Of a stretch of DNA of 37,390 nt, positions 9,262 through 18,605 are shown piece after piece. The position numbers and the translations under genes are program-made. Under the pieces are notes generated by a model, which was not told the origin of the DNA, did not search any database, and saw nothing but the letters and a program-made list of their open reading frames with translations. The DNA is from a bacterium BRH_c32 (GTDB lineage Bacteria; Bacteroidota; Ignavibacteria; Ignavibacteriales; Melioribacteraceae): contig LOEU01000040.1 of assembly GCA_001516025.1 (NCBI GenBank), forward strand, positions 1 to 37,390, in the 5' to 3' direction. The stretch's first letter is position 1; every line of letters begins with the position of its first letter.

Positions 9262-10246
9262 TGTAACGTTTGCATATCCGATATTCCTATATCTTTTAAT
9301 ACTGATACCATTGCTTAGTTATTTTTATTGGAAGAAAAACAGATATCTTTTTACGGAATTAAAATATTCATCATTCGATCTATTTGGAGAAGCAAAGGAA
9401 AGCATTAAAGAAAGATTGGCTCATCTACCGTTTATTTTAAGAATGATTGCGTTGTCGCTTTTTTTAATAGCCATGGCTCGTCCCCAATCTTTTTCTTCCG
9501 GTGAGAATGTATATACAGAGGGAATTGATATTGCAATGGTACTCGATATCTCAGGGAGTATGTTAGCCGAGGATTTTAAACCAAATAGATTAGAAGCTGC
9601 AAAAAATGTAATTGATAAATTTGTTAAAGGAAGGACATCGGATAAAATAGGGTTAGTGATATTTGCCGGTGAAAGTTTTACGCAAGTTCCGCTTACAATC
9701 GATTACATGGTACTAAGAAATCTTCTCAAAGAAGTGTATAGCGGAATGGTGGAGGATGGGACTGCAATAGGTAATGCGATAGCAAATGGTGTTAATCGTC
9801 TAAAGACGAGCAAAGCAAAAAGTAAAGTAATGATATTACTTACCGATGGTGTTAATAATTCGGGAGAAATAGACCCGATGACGGCAGCACAAATTGCTCA
9901 AAAATTTGGCATAAGAATTTATACAGTTGGAGTCGGCTCAATGGGACAAGCTCCATATCCATTTAATACTCCATTCGGAAGAAGATATCAGATGGTGCCT
10001 GTGGAGATTGATGAAAATTTGCTAAAGAATATTTCTAAGCAGACAGGTGGAAATTATTTTAGAGCCACAGGAAATAAAAGTTTAGAAAATATTTATAACG
10101 AAATCGATAGATTAGAAAAAACGAGAGTGGAAGTAACATCATATAGAAAAGCAGCAGAGCTTTTTTATAACTGGGTTTGGGCAGGATTCTTTTTCTTACT
10201 CTTTGAATTTTTTATTACAAAATTATACTTAAGGAAAATGCCTTAA
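9254..10246 (+). CDS. batA: BatA-like VWA membrane protein
   Basis: 330 residues. The N-terminus has two membrane segments (about 8-25 and 60-76), followed by a VWA domain with MIDAS DISGS (Asp98, Ser100, Ser102) and a conserved TDGVNNSG loop for the MIDAS aspartate. A C-terminal membrane segment (about 308-325) closes it, the usual BatA/BatB arrangement with a periplasmic VWA domain. BatA is linked to aerotolerance in Bacteroides and to envelope integrity in other bacteria; its exact role is unsettled. GGAG lies 10 bases before the ATG. batB follows after one base. Confidence 0.9.
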   Translation: MGDVTFAYPIFLYLLILIPLLSYFYWKKNRYLFTELKYSSFDLFGEAKESIKERLAHLPFILRMIALSLFLIAMARPQSFSSGENVYTEGIDIAMVLDISGSMLAEDFKPNRLEAAKNVIDKFVKGRTSDKIGLVIFAGESFTQVPLTIDYMVLRNLLKEVYSGMVEDGTAIGNAIANGVNRLKTSKAKSKVMILLTDGVNNSGEIDPMTAAQIAQKFGIRIYTVGVGSMGQAPYPFNTPFGRRYQMVPVEIDENLLKNISKQTGGNYFRATGNKSLENIYNEIDRLEKTRVEVTSYRKAAELFYNWVWAGFFFLLFEFFITKLYLRKMP

Positions 10247-10247
10247 T

Positions 10248-11288
10248 ATGTTCAGATTTGCTAATCCGGAATATCTTCATCTTTTATATATTATTCCAAT
10301 AATGGTATTGATATACTATTATTTTTATAAGAAGGAAAATTCTTTTTTAGAGATGTTTATTGGTTTAGAACTTCACAAACATGTGATATCGGAAAGAAGT
10401 ACCACAAAGAATCATATAAAATTCGGCATTTATTCATTTGCATTAGTTTTGATCATATTGACTTTAGCGAATCCTCAGATAGGAACTCGAGTAGAAGAAG
10501 TAAAACAGCTAGGAATAGATGTATATATAGCATTGGATGTATCGCTAAGTATGAGTGCCGAAGACATTAAACCGAACCGATTACAAAAGGCGAAATTTGA
10601 TATTTCTAAACTAATACAAAAATTAGAGGGTGACCGGATCGGATTGATAATTTTTTCAGGCAGGGCGTATATTCAGTTTCCACTTACAAGCGATTATGGA
10701 GCGGCAAATTTATTTTTAAACACTGTTAATACGGGTTCAATCCCGCAACCGGGTACGGCGTTAGCCGAAGCAATTGATTTAGCATCTGAATCATTTAAGG
10801 AAGATAAAGTAACAGAAAAAGTAATTATTGTAATTTCTGACGGCGAAGATCACGAAGGAGATATTGAAAAAGCAGTAGAGAAAGCAAAGGATAAAAATAT
10901 AAAAATATATACAATCGGCATCGGGTCTATTACAGGAGTACCCATTCCAGTTTATGACGAACGAGGAAATAATCTTGGATTCAAAAAGGATTTGTCGGGT
11001 AACACAGTTCTTACAAAATTAGATGAAAATACATTAAAGCAGATTTCAAAAGATACCGGCGGTGAATATTTTAAGACACAGCAGAATTCGGATGAACTAA
11101 ATGAGATATATAATAAGTTATCTAATTTGGAGCAATCTGAATATGGCACTAAGAAAGTAACTGAATATGAGGATAGATATTATTATTTCTTATTTCCTGC
11201 TTTGTTATTGTTATTTATCGATGCGTTCATATCAAACAGAAAATCAAAATTATATCAGAAATTATATAAAAGTAACGGAGAGCAATGA
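10248..11288 (+). CDS. batB: BatB-like VWA membrane protein
   Basis: 346 residues. Two N-terminal membrane segments (about 10-27 and 58-75) precede a VWA domain with MIDAS DVSLS (Asp97, Ser99, Ser101) and the SDGEDHEGD loop. A C-terminal hydrophobic segment (about 316-332) is followed by a basic tail. It is paralogous to the batA product just upstream: both share the AEDxKPNR segment after the MIDAS. They could form a heteromeric pair. The stop overlaps batC by four bases (ATGA). Confidence 0.9.
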   Translation: MFRFANPEYLHLLYIIPIMVLIYYYFYKKENSFLEMFIGLELHKHVISERSTTKNHIKFGIYSFALVLIILTLANPQIGTRVEEVKQLGIDVYIALDVSLSMSAEDIKPNRLQKAKFDISKLIQKLEGDRIGLIIFSGRAYIQFPLTSDYGAANLFLNTVNTGSIPQPGTALAEAIDLASESFKEDKVTEKVIIVISDGEDHEGDIEKAVEKAKDKNIKIYTIGIGSITGVPIPVYDERGNNLGFKKDLSGNTVLTKLDENTLKQISKDTGGEYFKTQQNSDELNEIYNKLSNLEQSEYGTKKVTEYEDRYYYFLFPALLLLFIDAFISNRKSKLYQKLYKSNGEQ

Positions 11289-11998
11289 CACGTAATTATT
11301 TATATATGGTAATATTTCTTATACCGGTTATAGTTTCGGGACAGTCACTAAGAGAATTGAATAATGATGGTGTGGATAAGTATAAAGAGAAAAATTATTC
11401 TGATGCGGAAGTAGCATTTAAAAAAGGGATTGAAAAAGATTCCACATCTTTCAAACCTCATTTTAATCTTGGTGATGCTTTATATAAACAGAATAGATTA
11501 GATGAAGCAATAAAATTATTTAAGAAATCTTCTGAGATGACTGATGACGATGTATTAAAAGCTAAAGCATATCACAATCTTGGCAATACTTATTTGAAGC
11601 AACAGAAATATAAAGAGAGTATAGAAGCATATAAAAATTCACTTAAAAAGAATCCAAAAGATTTAGAGACAAAATACAATTTGTCTTATGCCTTGAATCA
11701 ATTACAGCAACAGCAGCAACAACAGAATCAAGATAAGAATCAGGATAAAAAACAAGATAAGAACAAAGACGATCAGAAAAATCAAGACCAGAATCAGAAC
11801 AATCAAGATCAAAAGAAAGATGACGATAAAAAAGATCAAGATAAACAAAACCAGCCGCAGCAACAGCAACAAAAAGATCAGATTTCTAAAGAAGAAGCCG
11901 AACGTATTCTTCAGGCATTAAAAAATAACGAAAATGATATTCAGAAAAAGATAAGAAAAATTAAGGGTAAACCTGTTAGAAATGAAAAAGACTGGTAA
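11285..11998 (+). CDS. batC: BatC-like tetratricopeptide protein with Q/N/K/D-rich tail
   Basis: 237 residues. A signal-peptide-like N-terminus (1-18) is followed by about three TPR units (20-135; NLGDALYKQNRLDEAIKLF and NLGNTYLKQQKYKESIEAYK). Residues about 138-200 are extreme low complexity, almost only Gln, Asn, Asp and Lys. A short conserved-looking C-terminus contains KEEAERILQALKNNE. BatC is a periplasmic partner of BatB. The polar tail is common in BatC proteins and may be disordered. The end overlaps batD by 17 bases. Confidence 0.88.
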   Translation: MTRNYLYMVIFLIPVIVSGQSLRELNNDGVDKYKEKNYSDAEVAFKKGIEKDSTSFKPHFNLGDALYKQNRLDEAIKLFKKSSEMTDDDVLKAKAYHNLGNTYLKQQKYKESIEAYKNSLKKNPKDLETKYNLSYALNQLQQQQQQQNQDKNQDKKQDKNKDDQKNQDQNQNNQDQKKDDDKKDQDKQNQPQQQQQKDQISKEEAERILQALKNNENDIQKKIRKIKGKPVRNEKDW

Positions 11999-13808
11999 GA
12001 TATTATTCATTTTAATTTTCTTTTGCTTTACCTTATTAAAGGCACAGGAATTTAATGCTTCAGTTGATAGAAGCAAAGTCGGATTAAATGAAAATTTTCA
12101 GATCGATTTTGCATTTACTTGTGAAGACGTAAATGGTATAAGAAATTTTAAGCCGCCGGTATTTTCTAATTTTAGAATATTATCGGGACCGAATCAATCC
12201 ACAAGTATGCAGATAATAAATGGGAAGATGAATGGATCGGTATCCTTTTCATATATAGTCCAGCCTGTTGCTATGGGAGAATTTTCTATTGGAGCGGCAA
12301 CAGTAAATTATAACGGGAATAATTATTCATCTAAGCCTATAAAAATAGAAGTGGTTCAAGGAAGTACAACTCCGCAATCAGGTAAAAAAGACGAAAAAGC
12401 TGATACAGAAGATTTGTCTAAAAGTGTTTTTATTTTAGCCGAAGCGGATAAAAGAAAAGTATTTCAAGGTGAACAAGTCACAATTACTTATAAACTTTAC
12501 ACAAAACTAAATATTAATTCACCCCAAATAAGTAAACTTCCAAATTATGAAGGTTTTTGGCAGGAAGAGATTGAATCTTCAAATACAATCAATTTTGATA
12601 TTGTTATGTATAACGGTGAAAGATTCAGAGCGGCAAAATTAAAACAAGTGGCATTGTTTCCCACAAGAACGGGTACCTTATCTGTAACTCCATTCGAATT
12701 AAATATACCAGTAATGATACAGAGGAAGAAGCAGCAGAGGAGTAATTCGGTTTTTGATGATTTCTTTAATGATCCATTTTTTAATAGAACCGAAACTCTT
12801 CAACACACTGCGAAATCAAATACAATAAAAATTGAAGTTCTTCCATTGCCTGTTAATAAACCGGATAGTTATAACGGCGCAGTTGGTACTTTTTCAATTA
12901 AATCATTTACCGATAAAAAAGATGTAAAAACAAATGAGAGTATAAATCTAAAGGTAGAAATAGAAGGCACGGGAAATATTAAGTTATTGACTCTACCTGA
13001 TTTAATACTTCCAAATACGGTTGATAAATATGAACCAAAAATTACTGAAACAATAAATCGAACTGGAAAGATTAATGGAAAGAAAATCTTTGAATATTTA
13101 ATAGTCCCGCGTCAATCGGGTGAATTTAAAATTCCATCGATTGAATTTAGCTCGTTTAATCCTGCAACGGGATCATTTAGCACGAAGCGGACAGATGAAA
13201 TTAGCATACACGTAGAACAAGGAACAGGAAGTTATGCAAATAGTCCTGCTCCAAATCAAAAAGAAGATGTTTCAATGCTAAGTAAGGATATCAGATATAT
13301 AAGCAATTCACCTGAAGAATTTGAACCAATTTATACATCACATAAAATCGGAGAATGGTTTTGGATATTGAATGCTTCGATTATGGTTGGTTTCATCGGA
13401 ATCCTCATTTATTCAAAGAGAAAACAAAAATTATATAGTAATGAATCATTATTGAAATATTATAAAGCAGGTAAGGTTGCAAAAGAAAGGTTGAGAGCGG
13501 CTAAGAAGGCATTAGATAGCAAAGATGAAAATTTATTCTTCTTAGAATTATCAAAAGTAATTTATGGATATCTCGAAGATAAGTTGGCAATAGATAAATC
13601 GATATTTACTTTGGAATATGCGGCAGAGAAATTACGTCAAAGGAATTTTTCGGAAAGTGTTATTGAAAAGTTTTTAGAGATTGCAAATTATTGCGAGACA
13701 GCAAGATACTCTCCTGCAAGTAAAGATATGTCAACTGCCGAAGATTATTATAAAAAAGCATTTGACTTTATTTTAGAGATCGATTCTAATCCGGGATTAA
13801 AAAAATGA
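11982..13808 (+). CDS. batD: BatD-like envelope protein
   Basis: 608 residues, the usual length for BatD. A signal peptide (1-20, ending LLKAQ) precedes a large beta-rich ectodomain with repeated immunoglobulin-like modules (residues 22-420), a single membrane segment (about 459-478) and a cytoplasmic helical tail (about 490-605) with a KVIYGYLEDKL motif. The tail matches the arrangement in the short BatD-like protein upstream. No enzymatic motif is expected. BatD is thought to assemble with the VWA proteins at the inner membrane. It overlaps batC by 17 bases and batE by four. Confidence 0.9.
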   Translation: MKKTGKILFILIFFCFTLLKAQEFNASVDRSKVGLNENFQIDFAFTCEDVNGIRNFKPPVFSNFRILSGPNQSTSMQIINGKMNGSVSFSYIVQPVAMGEFSIGAATVNYNGNNYSSKPIKIEVVQGSTTPQSGKKDEKADTEDLSKSVFILAEADKRKVFQGEQVTITYKLYTKLNINSPQISKLPNYEGFWQEEIESSNTINFDIVMYNGERFRAAKLKQVALFPTRTGTLSVTPFELNIPVMIQRKKQQRSNSVFDDFFNDPFFNRTETLQHTAKSNTIKIEVLPLPVNKPDSYNGAVGTFSIKSFTDKKDVKTNESINLKVEIEGTGNIKLLTLPDLILPNTVDKYEPKITETINRTGKINGKKIFEYLIVPRQSGEFKIPSIEFSSFNPATGSFSTKRTDEISIHVEQGTGSYANSPAPNQKEDVSMLSKDIRYISNSPEEFEPIYTSHKIGEWFWILNASIMVGFIGILIYSKRKQKLYSNESLLKYYKAGKVAKERLRAAKKALDSKDENLFFLELSKVIYGYLEDKLAIDKSIFTLEYAAEKLRQRNFSESVIEKFLEIANYCETARYSPASKDMSTAEDYYKKAFDFILEIDSNPGLKK

Positions 13809-14554
13809 AAAAGATTCTTCTAATTCTATTGATCTTGTCATCTTTAGTTTTTGCACAAAGCGAAACTAAACTTTTTATTGAAGGGAACAGACTGTACAAA
13901 GAGAAGCAATTCAATGAAGCGATAGAAAAATATAGAGCGATTCTTAATTTAAATAGGGCGAACTCATCTGTTTATTATAATCTTGGAAATAGCTATTTCA
14001 GAATCGGACAACTTGGCTATGCGGTATTGTTTTTTGAGAAGGCTCTAAATCTAAATCCGAATTTTGAAGACGCTGAATTTAATCTTTTAGTTGTGAAAGC
14101 AAGGACAATCGATAAAATAAATCCAGTACCGAAGCTATTTCTATTTGAATGGTGGGAAAGTATAATCAACCTTCTGGGTGTTACCGGATGGTTGATAGTA
14201 TTAACTATTCTCTTTACCCTCTTTTTATTTGCACTGTTTCATTACATAACAGGAAAAAGTATCGAAACGCAGAAATTATCATTTTTCTCAAGTTCACTCC
14301 TTTTCGCGTTATTAATATTTTTTGTAATTGTTCTGATCGGGAGAATAAATTATAATGAAAGAAATGTAAGGGGTGTGGTAGTAATTAATATGGTTTCGGT
14401 AAAATATGCCCCTGATGAAAAAAGTTCCGATGCATTTATTTTGCATGAAGGTGCGGATTTTAGGATCGAAGATAAAATTGATAACTGGTATAAGGTACGG
14501 CTTACAGACGGAAAGATTGGCTGGATAGAAAGAAATGCGCTTGAAATAATTTAG
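13805..14554 (+). CDS. batE: BatE-like protein (TPR, membrane segments, SH3-like domain)
   Basis: 249 residues. A signal peptide (1-17, ending VFAQ) leads into two TPR units (about 19-92; YYNLGNSYFRIGQLGYAVLF). Two hydrophobic segments lie around 130-148 and 160-180. The C-terminal 65 residues read like a bacterial SH3 domain (VVVINMVSVKYAPDEKSSD then IDNWYKVRLTDGKIGWIER). This TPR-TM-SH3 order is that of BatE, the last Bat operon gene. The SH3 domain may bind peptidoglycan in the periplasm. About 100 bases follow before the next gene. Confidence 0.88.
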   Translation: MKKILLILLILSSLVFAQSETKLFIEGNRLYKEKQFNEAIEKYRAILNLNRANSSVYYNLGNSYFRIGQLGYAVLFFEKALNLNPNFEDAEFNLLVVKARTIDKINPVPKLFLFEWWESIINLLGVTGWLIVLTILFTLFLFALFHYITGKSIETQKLSFFSSSLLFALLIFFVIVLIGRINYNERNVRGVVVINMVSVKYAPDEKSSDAFILHEGADFRIEDKIDNWYKVRLTDGKIGWIERNALEII

Positions 14555-14651
14555 AGTGCTCCCCTCAAATATAACTCACAAACACGAATGACATTTTAAT
14601 GTTATATTATTATATTTATATTTCATAAAACATAAATAAGACACTATATAA

Positions 14652-15923
14652 ATGAAAAAACAAATTTTGCATTTCCTGATAATCGGGATTGTGGTTTTGT
14701 TCACGTCTTGCGATCTAACCAAGGACTCAGCGACAAGTCCCGAAGTTACAGATCGATTAGTGCCATACAATCCATATCCACCGGATGGTCAAACCGAAGA
14801 GCTATTAGTTGTTACTCTTAAATGGGAATCGGAAGGAGATAAATTTGACGTATATTTTGATAAAAAAAATTCACCGTCAAAATTGCTCGTTTCAAATATC
14901 GAAAATAAATCGGTAGTTGTAACCGGATTGGATTACTTAACAAAATATTATTGGAAAGTAGTTTCAAAGAAAAATGGAGTAGTAAAAGAAGGAACAGTTT
15001 GGAATTTTTCAACTTTAGGAAGACCTTCGCCAATAGGGGGCGGTTATGTACTACTCAAAAATACAATCGAAACAAGTACACCAAGTAATGTAAATGTTTT
15101 GTTCCAGGTTGTAGATCTAAATAATCAAGGGATTACTGATCTAACGGAAGCTGATTTTGAAGTCTATGAGGATGGGCTTCCGATCTCACCATCGGAATCA
15201 GAATTAAAGATAGTAAAAAAAGAGGATTTATATTATCGAATTAAAACGGTATTGATGCTGGACAATAGTACAAGTTTGGCAGATAGCATTGATGCTATTC
15301 GATTAGCAGCAGCAGATTTTATAAGAAATTTAGTGCCATATCAAGAAGTGGCACTTTATTCGTTTTCAGAGAAGCCGATTTTATTGCAAGACTTTACATC
15401 GGATAAAAATATTTTAATAGATGCACTTAGCAGATATCAATTAGGATTCCCGACAACAAACCTATACGGGGCTGTTGTCGAGGGTGCTAATAAGTGGAAA
15501 GATGTTTTCAAGATAGGTGAAACAATTCAAGGTTATATGGTACTATTCACCGATGGAAGAGATACACAAGGATCGACATCATTGAATCAAGCACTAAATG
15601 CAATCCATAATAAAATAGTTTTTACAATCGGATTAGGCAAAGAGATAGAACCGGATATCTTGATGAGATTAGGGACGGGCGGGTTCTTTAATGTAAATAG
15701 CACTACTGAGATTGAATCTCGCTTATCAGAAATACAAGATAAGATAGTTACCTACGCAAATAGTTTTTATCTACTTACATATAAGAGTCCCAAGAGAGGG
15801 AATTTTAATCACGTGCTTACAGTCAGAGTAAAAAATAATCCATATACGGGAAGCTATGCTCAGTTATCTGGAACATTTAATAGCGGCAGTTTTTTCTCTG
15901 CTAAATTATCAGGAACTTTTTAG
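14652..15923 (+). CDS. Lipoprotein with fibronectin type III and VWA domains
   Basis: 423 residues. The lipobox FTSC places the lipidated Cys at 20. Residues about 37-122 form a fibronectin type III domain (YYWKVVSKKNG, WNFSTLG). After a segment with an ITDLTEADFEVYEDG motif, common in surface VWA proteins, a VWA domain starts near 198 with MIDAS DNSTS (Asp204, Ser206, Ser208) and LFTDGRDTQG near 298. Metal binding should be intact. It is probably anchored in the outer membrane. It lies 97 bases after batE, so it could be part of or next to the Bat transcript. Its TAG stop overlaps the GTG start of gatC by one base. Confidence 0.85.
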   Translation: MKKQILHFLIIGIVVLFTSCDLTKDSATSPEVTDRLVPYNPYPPDGQTEELLVVTLKWESEGDKFDVYFDKKNSPSKLLVSNIENKSVVVTGLDYLTKYYWKVVSKKNGVVKEGTVWNFSTLGRPSPIGGGYVLLKNTIETSTPSNVNVLFQVVDLNNQGITDLTEADFEVYEDGLPISPSESELKIVKKEDLYYRIKTVLMLDNSTSLADSIDAIRLAAADFIRNLVPYQEVALYSFSEKPILLQDFTSDKNILIDALSRYQLGFPTTNLYGAVVEGANKWKDVFKIGETIQGYMVLFTDGRDTQGSTSLNQALNAIHNKIVFTIGLGKEIEPDILMRLGTGGFFNVNSTTEIESRLSEIQDKIVTYANSFYLLTYKSPKRGNFNHVLTVRVKNNPYTGSYAQLSGTFNSGSFFSAKLSGTF

Positions 15924-16219
15924 TGTCGGTTAATAAGAAAGATGTGGAATATATTGCTTCATTAGCAAAACTAAAATTTGATGAGAATGAACTTTCATCA
16001 ATAACAGATGATCTAAATAGTATTTTAGGATATGTAGAGAAATTGAATGAATTAAATACCGATGATATAGAGCCATTATATTATCCGATTGAATATGAAA
16101 ATGTGTTGAGAGAAGATGTTGAAAGAGATTCACTGCCAACCGAGAAAGGTCTGGAAAACGCACCGGATAGAACAGACGAACATTTCAGAGTTCCCAAAGT
16201 AATAAATAAAGAAATATGA
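15923..16219 (+). CDS. gatC: Aspartyl/glutamyl-tRNA amidotransferase subunit C
   Basis: 98 residues, the standard GatC length. VEYIASLAKLKFDENELSSI (9-28) and the DLNSILGYVEKLNELNTDDIEPLYY segment are the family's two conserved helices, followed by LREDVERDSLPTEKGLENAPD. GatC is a small wrapper subunit that stabilises GatA-GatB in the GatCAB transamidosome. The start is GTG, overlapping the stop of the VWA lipoprotein, so translation is coupled. The end overlaps kdsB by four bases. gatA is not visible; gatB sits at the far end of the window on the other strand, so the complex is genetically split. Confidence 0.94.
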   Translation: MSVNKKDVEYIASLAKLKFDENELSSITDDLNSILGYVEKLNELNTDDIEPLYYPIEYENVLREDVERDSLPTEKGLENAPDRTDEHFRVPKVINKEI

Positions 16220-16989
16220 TAATAGGAATAATACCTGCCAGATTCGGTTCCACACGTTTGATGGGGAAGCCGTTAGCTGATATCGGTGGTAAACCGATGA
16301 TACAGCATACTTATGAAAGAGCCAAAAAATCAAAACTTTTAGATAAGGTAATTATTGCAGTTGATGATGAGCGACTTTTGCAAGTTGCAAAAGATTTCAA
16401 TGCAGAAGCTTTCCTTACACCAAAAGAGATATCGACCGGATCAGATAGGATTGCCTTTGTTACACGTAAATTAAAGGATATAGATATTGTAGTTAATATT
16501 CAAGGCGATGAACCGTTCATTCAACCTGAAATGATTGATGAAGCGATAGAGCCGCTATTGTTTGATAGAAGCGTGAATGTTTCTACGTTAGCAAAAAGAG
16601 TAACTACGGTAGATGAGCTTCAGGCTCCATCAGTTGTAAAAGTAGTTTTCGATTATAATAATTTTGCTCTTTATTTTTCTCGATCACCAATTCCTTATGT
16701 AAGGGATGCAAGGACTAAAAGGGAAAGAGTGGATACGGGAGAGATTTATAAACATATTGGCTTATATGTTTATCGAACCGACTACTTATTAAAATTTACT
16801 GAACTTAAACCAACTGATTTGGAGCAGATAGAAAAATTAGAACAGTTAAGAATGTTAGAAAATGGATTTAAGATAAAGATAGTTGTAACTGAAAGAGAGA
16901 GTTTTTCGGTTGATACACCTGCCGATTTAGAATATGCAAGGAAGTATTATGCTAAACTACTAAAACTGCAAAGCAAAGCAGGGAAGTAA
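16216..16989 (+). CDS. kdsB: 3-deoxy-manno-octulosonate cytidylyltransferase (CMP-Kdo synthetase)
   Basis: 257 residues. The nucleotide-binding IPARFGSTRLMGKPL is at 6-20. EISTGSDRIAF and NIQGDEPFIQPEMID are KdsB hallmarks, as is the SRSPIPYVRD segment. The enzyme activates Kdo with CTP to give CMP-Kdo for lipid A glycosylation in the cytoplasm. Its start overlaps gatC (ATGA). The other Kdo genes kdsA, kdsC-like and kdsD lie about 2.6 kb further on, separated by the mutase subunit, acyltransferase and ruvB, so the pathway is close but not contiguous. Confidence 0.96.
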   Translation: MIIGIIPARFGSTRLMGKPLADIGGKPMIQHTYERAKKSKLLDKVIIAVDDERLLQVAKDFNAEAFLTPKEISTGSDRIAFVTRKLKDIDIVVNIQGDEPFIQPEMIDEAIEPLLFDRSVNVSTLAKRVTTVDELQAPSVVKVVFDYNNFALYFSRSPIPYVRDARTKRERVDTGEIYKHIGLYVYRTDYLLKFTELKPTDLEQIEKLEQLRMLENGFKIKIVVTERESFSVDTPADLEYARKYYAKLLKLQSKAGK

Positions 16990-17020
16990 AAAACAAATTG
17001 ACGGCTTATTATGGGTAAGA

Positions 17021-17049
17021 TTGTCTTTTTTGATTATAACTGCTATCTT
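17021..17049 (+). promoter_or_regulatory. Possible sigma70-type promoter before the B12-binding subunit gene
   Basis: TTGTCT at 17021-17026 and TATCTT at 17044-17049 are separated by 17 bases and end 32 bases before the ATG at 17082. Both hexamers match the consensus at four positions. Recognised by eye only in AT-rich DNA, so the chance level is appreciable. Confidence 0.35.
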
Positions 17050-17081
17050 TCTATACTAAATTGAAATAAAATGGTGAAATA

Positions 17082-17489
17082 ATGGAAAATAAAATTAGAG
17101 TATTAGTAGCAAAAGCGGGACTAGATGGACATGATAGAGGTGCGAAAGTAGTAGCAGCTGCTTTAAGAGATGCAGGGATGGAAATTATTTATTCAGGATT
17201 AAGACAAACACCTGAAATGATCGTTGAAGCAGCAATACAAGAGGACGTTCATGCAATAGGAATTAGTATTCTTTCCGGTGCACACATGACAATATTTCCT
17301 AAGCTACTTGATTTGATGAAAGAAAAAGAATTAGATGACGTTTTATTATTCGGCGGCGGAATTATTCCGGAAGAAGATTTAGCTGTATTAAAAGAGATGG
17401 GTGTAGGAGAATTATTTACTCCGGGGACTCCTACGACCGATATAATTAAATTTTTGGAAAAATGGGTTTCTGAACATCCGCGTCAATAA
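17082..17489 (+). CDS. Stand-alone cobalamin-binding subunit of methylmalonyl-CoA mutase type
   Basis: 135 residues consisting only of a B12-binding Rossmann domain. The base-off/His-on motif is complete: Asp15, His17 and Gly20 in LDGHDRG, then the SxL pair in SILSGAH and the GGG of LLFGGGIIP. The close match to the C-terminal domain of methylmalonyl-CoA mutase ([17 protein letters not shown]) suggests a split mutase in which this is the small subunit. The partner catalytic subunit is not in the window. It could alternatively serve a related acyl-CoA mutase such as isobutyryl- or ethylmalonyl-CoA mutase. Start ATG at 17082; the next gene starts 24 bases downstream. Confidence 0.9.
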   Translation: MENKIRVLVAKAGLDGHDRGAKVVAAALRDAGMEIIYSGLRQTPEMIVEAAIQEDVHAIGISILSGAHMTIFPKLLDLMKEKELDDVLLFGGGIIPEEDLAVLKEMGVGELFTPGTPTTDIIKFLEKWVSEHPRQ

Positions 17490-17513
17490 TCCCTATCATT
17501 ATCACCGGAAGTA

Positions 17514-18605
17514 ATGGAAAATAAAAGCAATAGAATAATCTTCATCGATCTTATGAGAGCACTGGCTGTTCTCATGATGGTCCAAGGACATACTATTGAT
17601 ACATTACTTGCAGATCCTTATAGGACTTACGAATCCCCTTTTTTTAATGTATGGTTTTTGGTGAGGGGGTTCACTGCCCCAATATTTATGTTTACTGCCG
17701 GAGTAGTTTTTACATATCTCCTAAAGAATCAGAAAAAGTCATTTCGTGAAAATCAGAGAGTAAGAAAAGGACTTAAGCGATTTCTAAATTTGGTAGTTCT
17801 AGGATATTTTCTTCGTTTCCCTACATTTCAGATATTTGATTTCTCCTCGGTTGCAAAAGAACAATGGCAAACATTCTTTGTTGTCGATGCGCTGCATCTA
17901 ATCGGATTTGGATTATTGTTTATTATTATTTTAACTTATCTGACGGAAAAATTTAAGGCGAATGATTACTTTTTTTATTTTGCAGGAGCCCTATTTTTTT
18001 TCTTAGCTTCTTTATTCACCGAAAGAATCGATTGGATAAGTTTTTTCCCTCTGCCGATAGCATCATATTTTTATACAGGAACTAATTCTTTATTTCCCTT
18101 TTTTCCTTGGGCAGGTTATGTACTTTGCGGGGCATTATTAGGTACTTATCTCTCGCGCAATAAAGCAGCAATATCAGAGAAGAGCTTGACAATCAAGCTT
18201 CTTATTTCAGGAGTTATTTTAATACTCTCATCTGAATTGATGGATATAATTCAATATTACTTTTATACAAATGTAAAATTCTGGACTTCACCATTAAGTT
18301 TAATTACTTTTAGATTAGGTATGGTTTTATTGCTAAACTCGGCGATGTCTTTTATCGCTTCAAGAGTTAATTCGATCCCTATATTAATTAGGCAAGTAGG
18401 AACTCATACATTAGTAATTTATGCGGTTCATGTAATTATTTTATATGGAAGTGCTTGGATTCCCGGTATTTATGGGGATTTTGCTAAATCTTTTAATACA
18501 TTACATTCTGCAATTGCTGGGATTGTGATGATTACATTAATGATTGTAATGGTATTGGCAATTGAAAAATTTAAAGTAGTATTTATAGAACAGAAGAAAA
18601 GATGA
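17514..18605 (+). CDS. Multi-pass membrane protein of the DUF1624 / heparan-alpha-glucosaminide acetyltransferase-like group
   Basis: 363 residues with about ten hydrophobic segments. The N-terminus [20 protein letters not shown] (8-27) contains the Asp-x-x-Arg and late His typical of membrane acyltransferases (acyltransferase_3 and DUF1624). A second conserved stretch is [15 protein letters not shown] (52-66). Such proteins move acetyl groups across or at the inner membrane onto sugars or lipids. The acceptor here is unknown; a cell-envelope glycan is plausible given the Kdo and Lpt genes that follow. It overlaps ruvB by four bases. Confidence 0.8.
   Translation: MENKSNRIIFIDLMRALAVLMMVQGHTIDTLLADPYRTYESPFFNVWFLVRGFTAPIFMFTAGVVFTYLLKNQKKSFRENQRVRKGLKRFLNLVVLGYFLRFPTFQIFDFSSVAKEQWQTFFVVDALHLIGFGLLFIIILTYLTEKFKANDYFFYFAGALFFFLASLFTERIDWISFFPLPIASYFYTGTNSLFPFFPWAGYVLCGALLGTYLSRNKAAISEKSLTIKLLISGVILILSSELMDIIQYYFYTNVKFWTSPLSLITFRLGMVLLLNSAMSFIASRVNSIPILIRQVGTHTLVIYAVHVIILYGSAWIPGIYGDFAKSFNTLHSAIAGIVMITLMIVMVLAIEKFKVVFIEQKKR

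Noticed and set aside
11700..11880. Repetitive CAA/CAG/AAA-rich tract as a CRISPR or tandem DNA repeat
   Set aside because: It has no regular unit or spacer and is explained by the Q/N/K/D-rich BatC tail.
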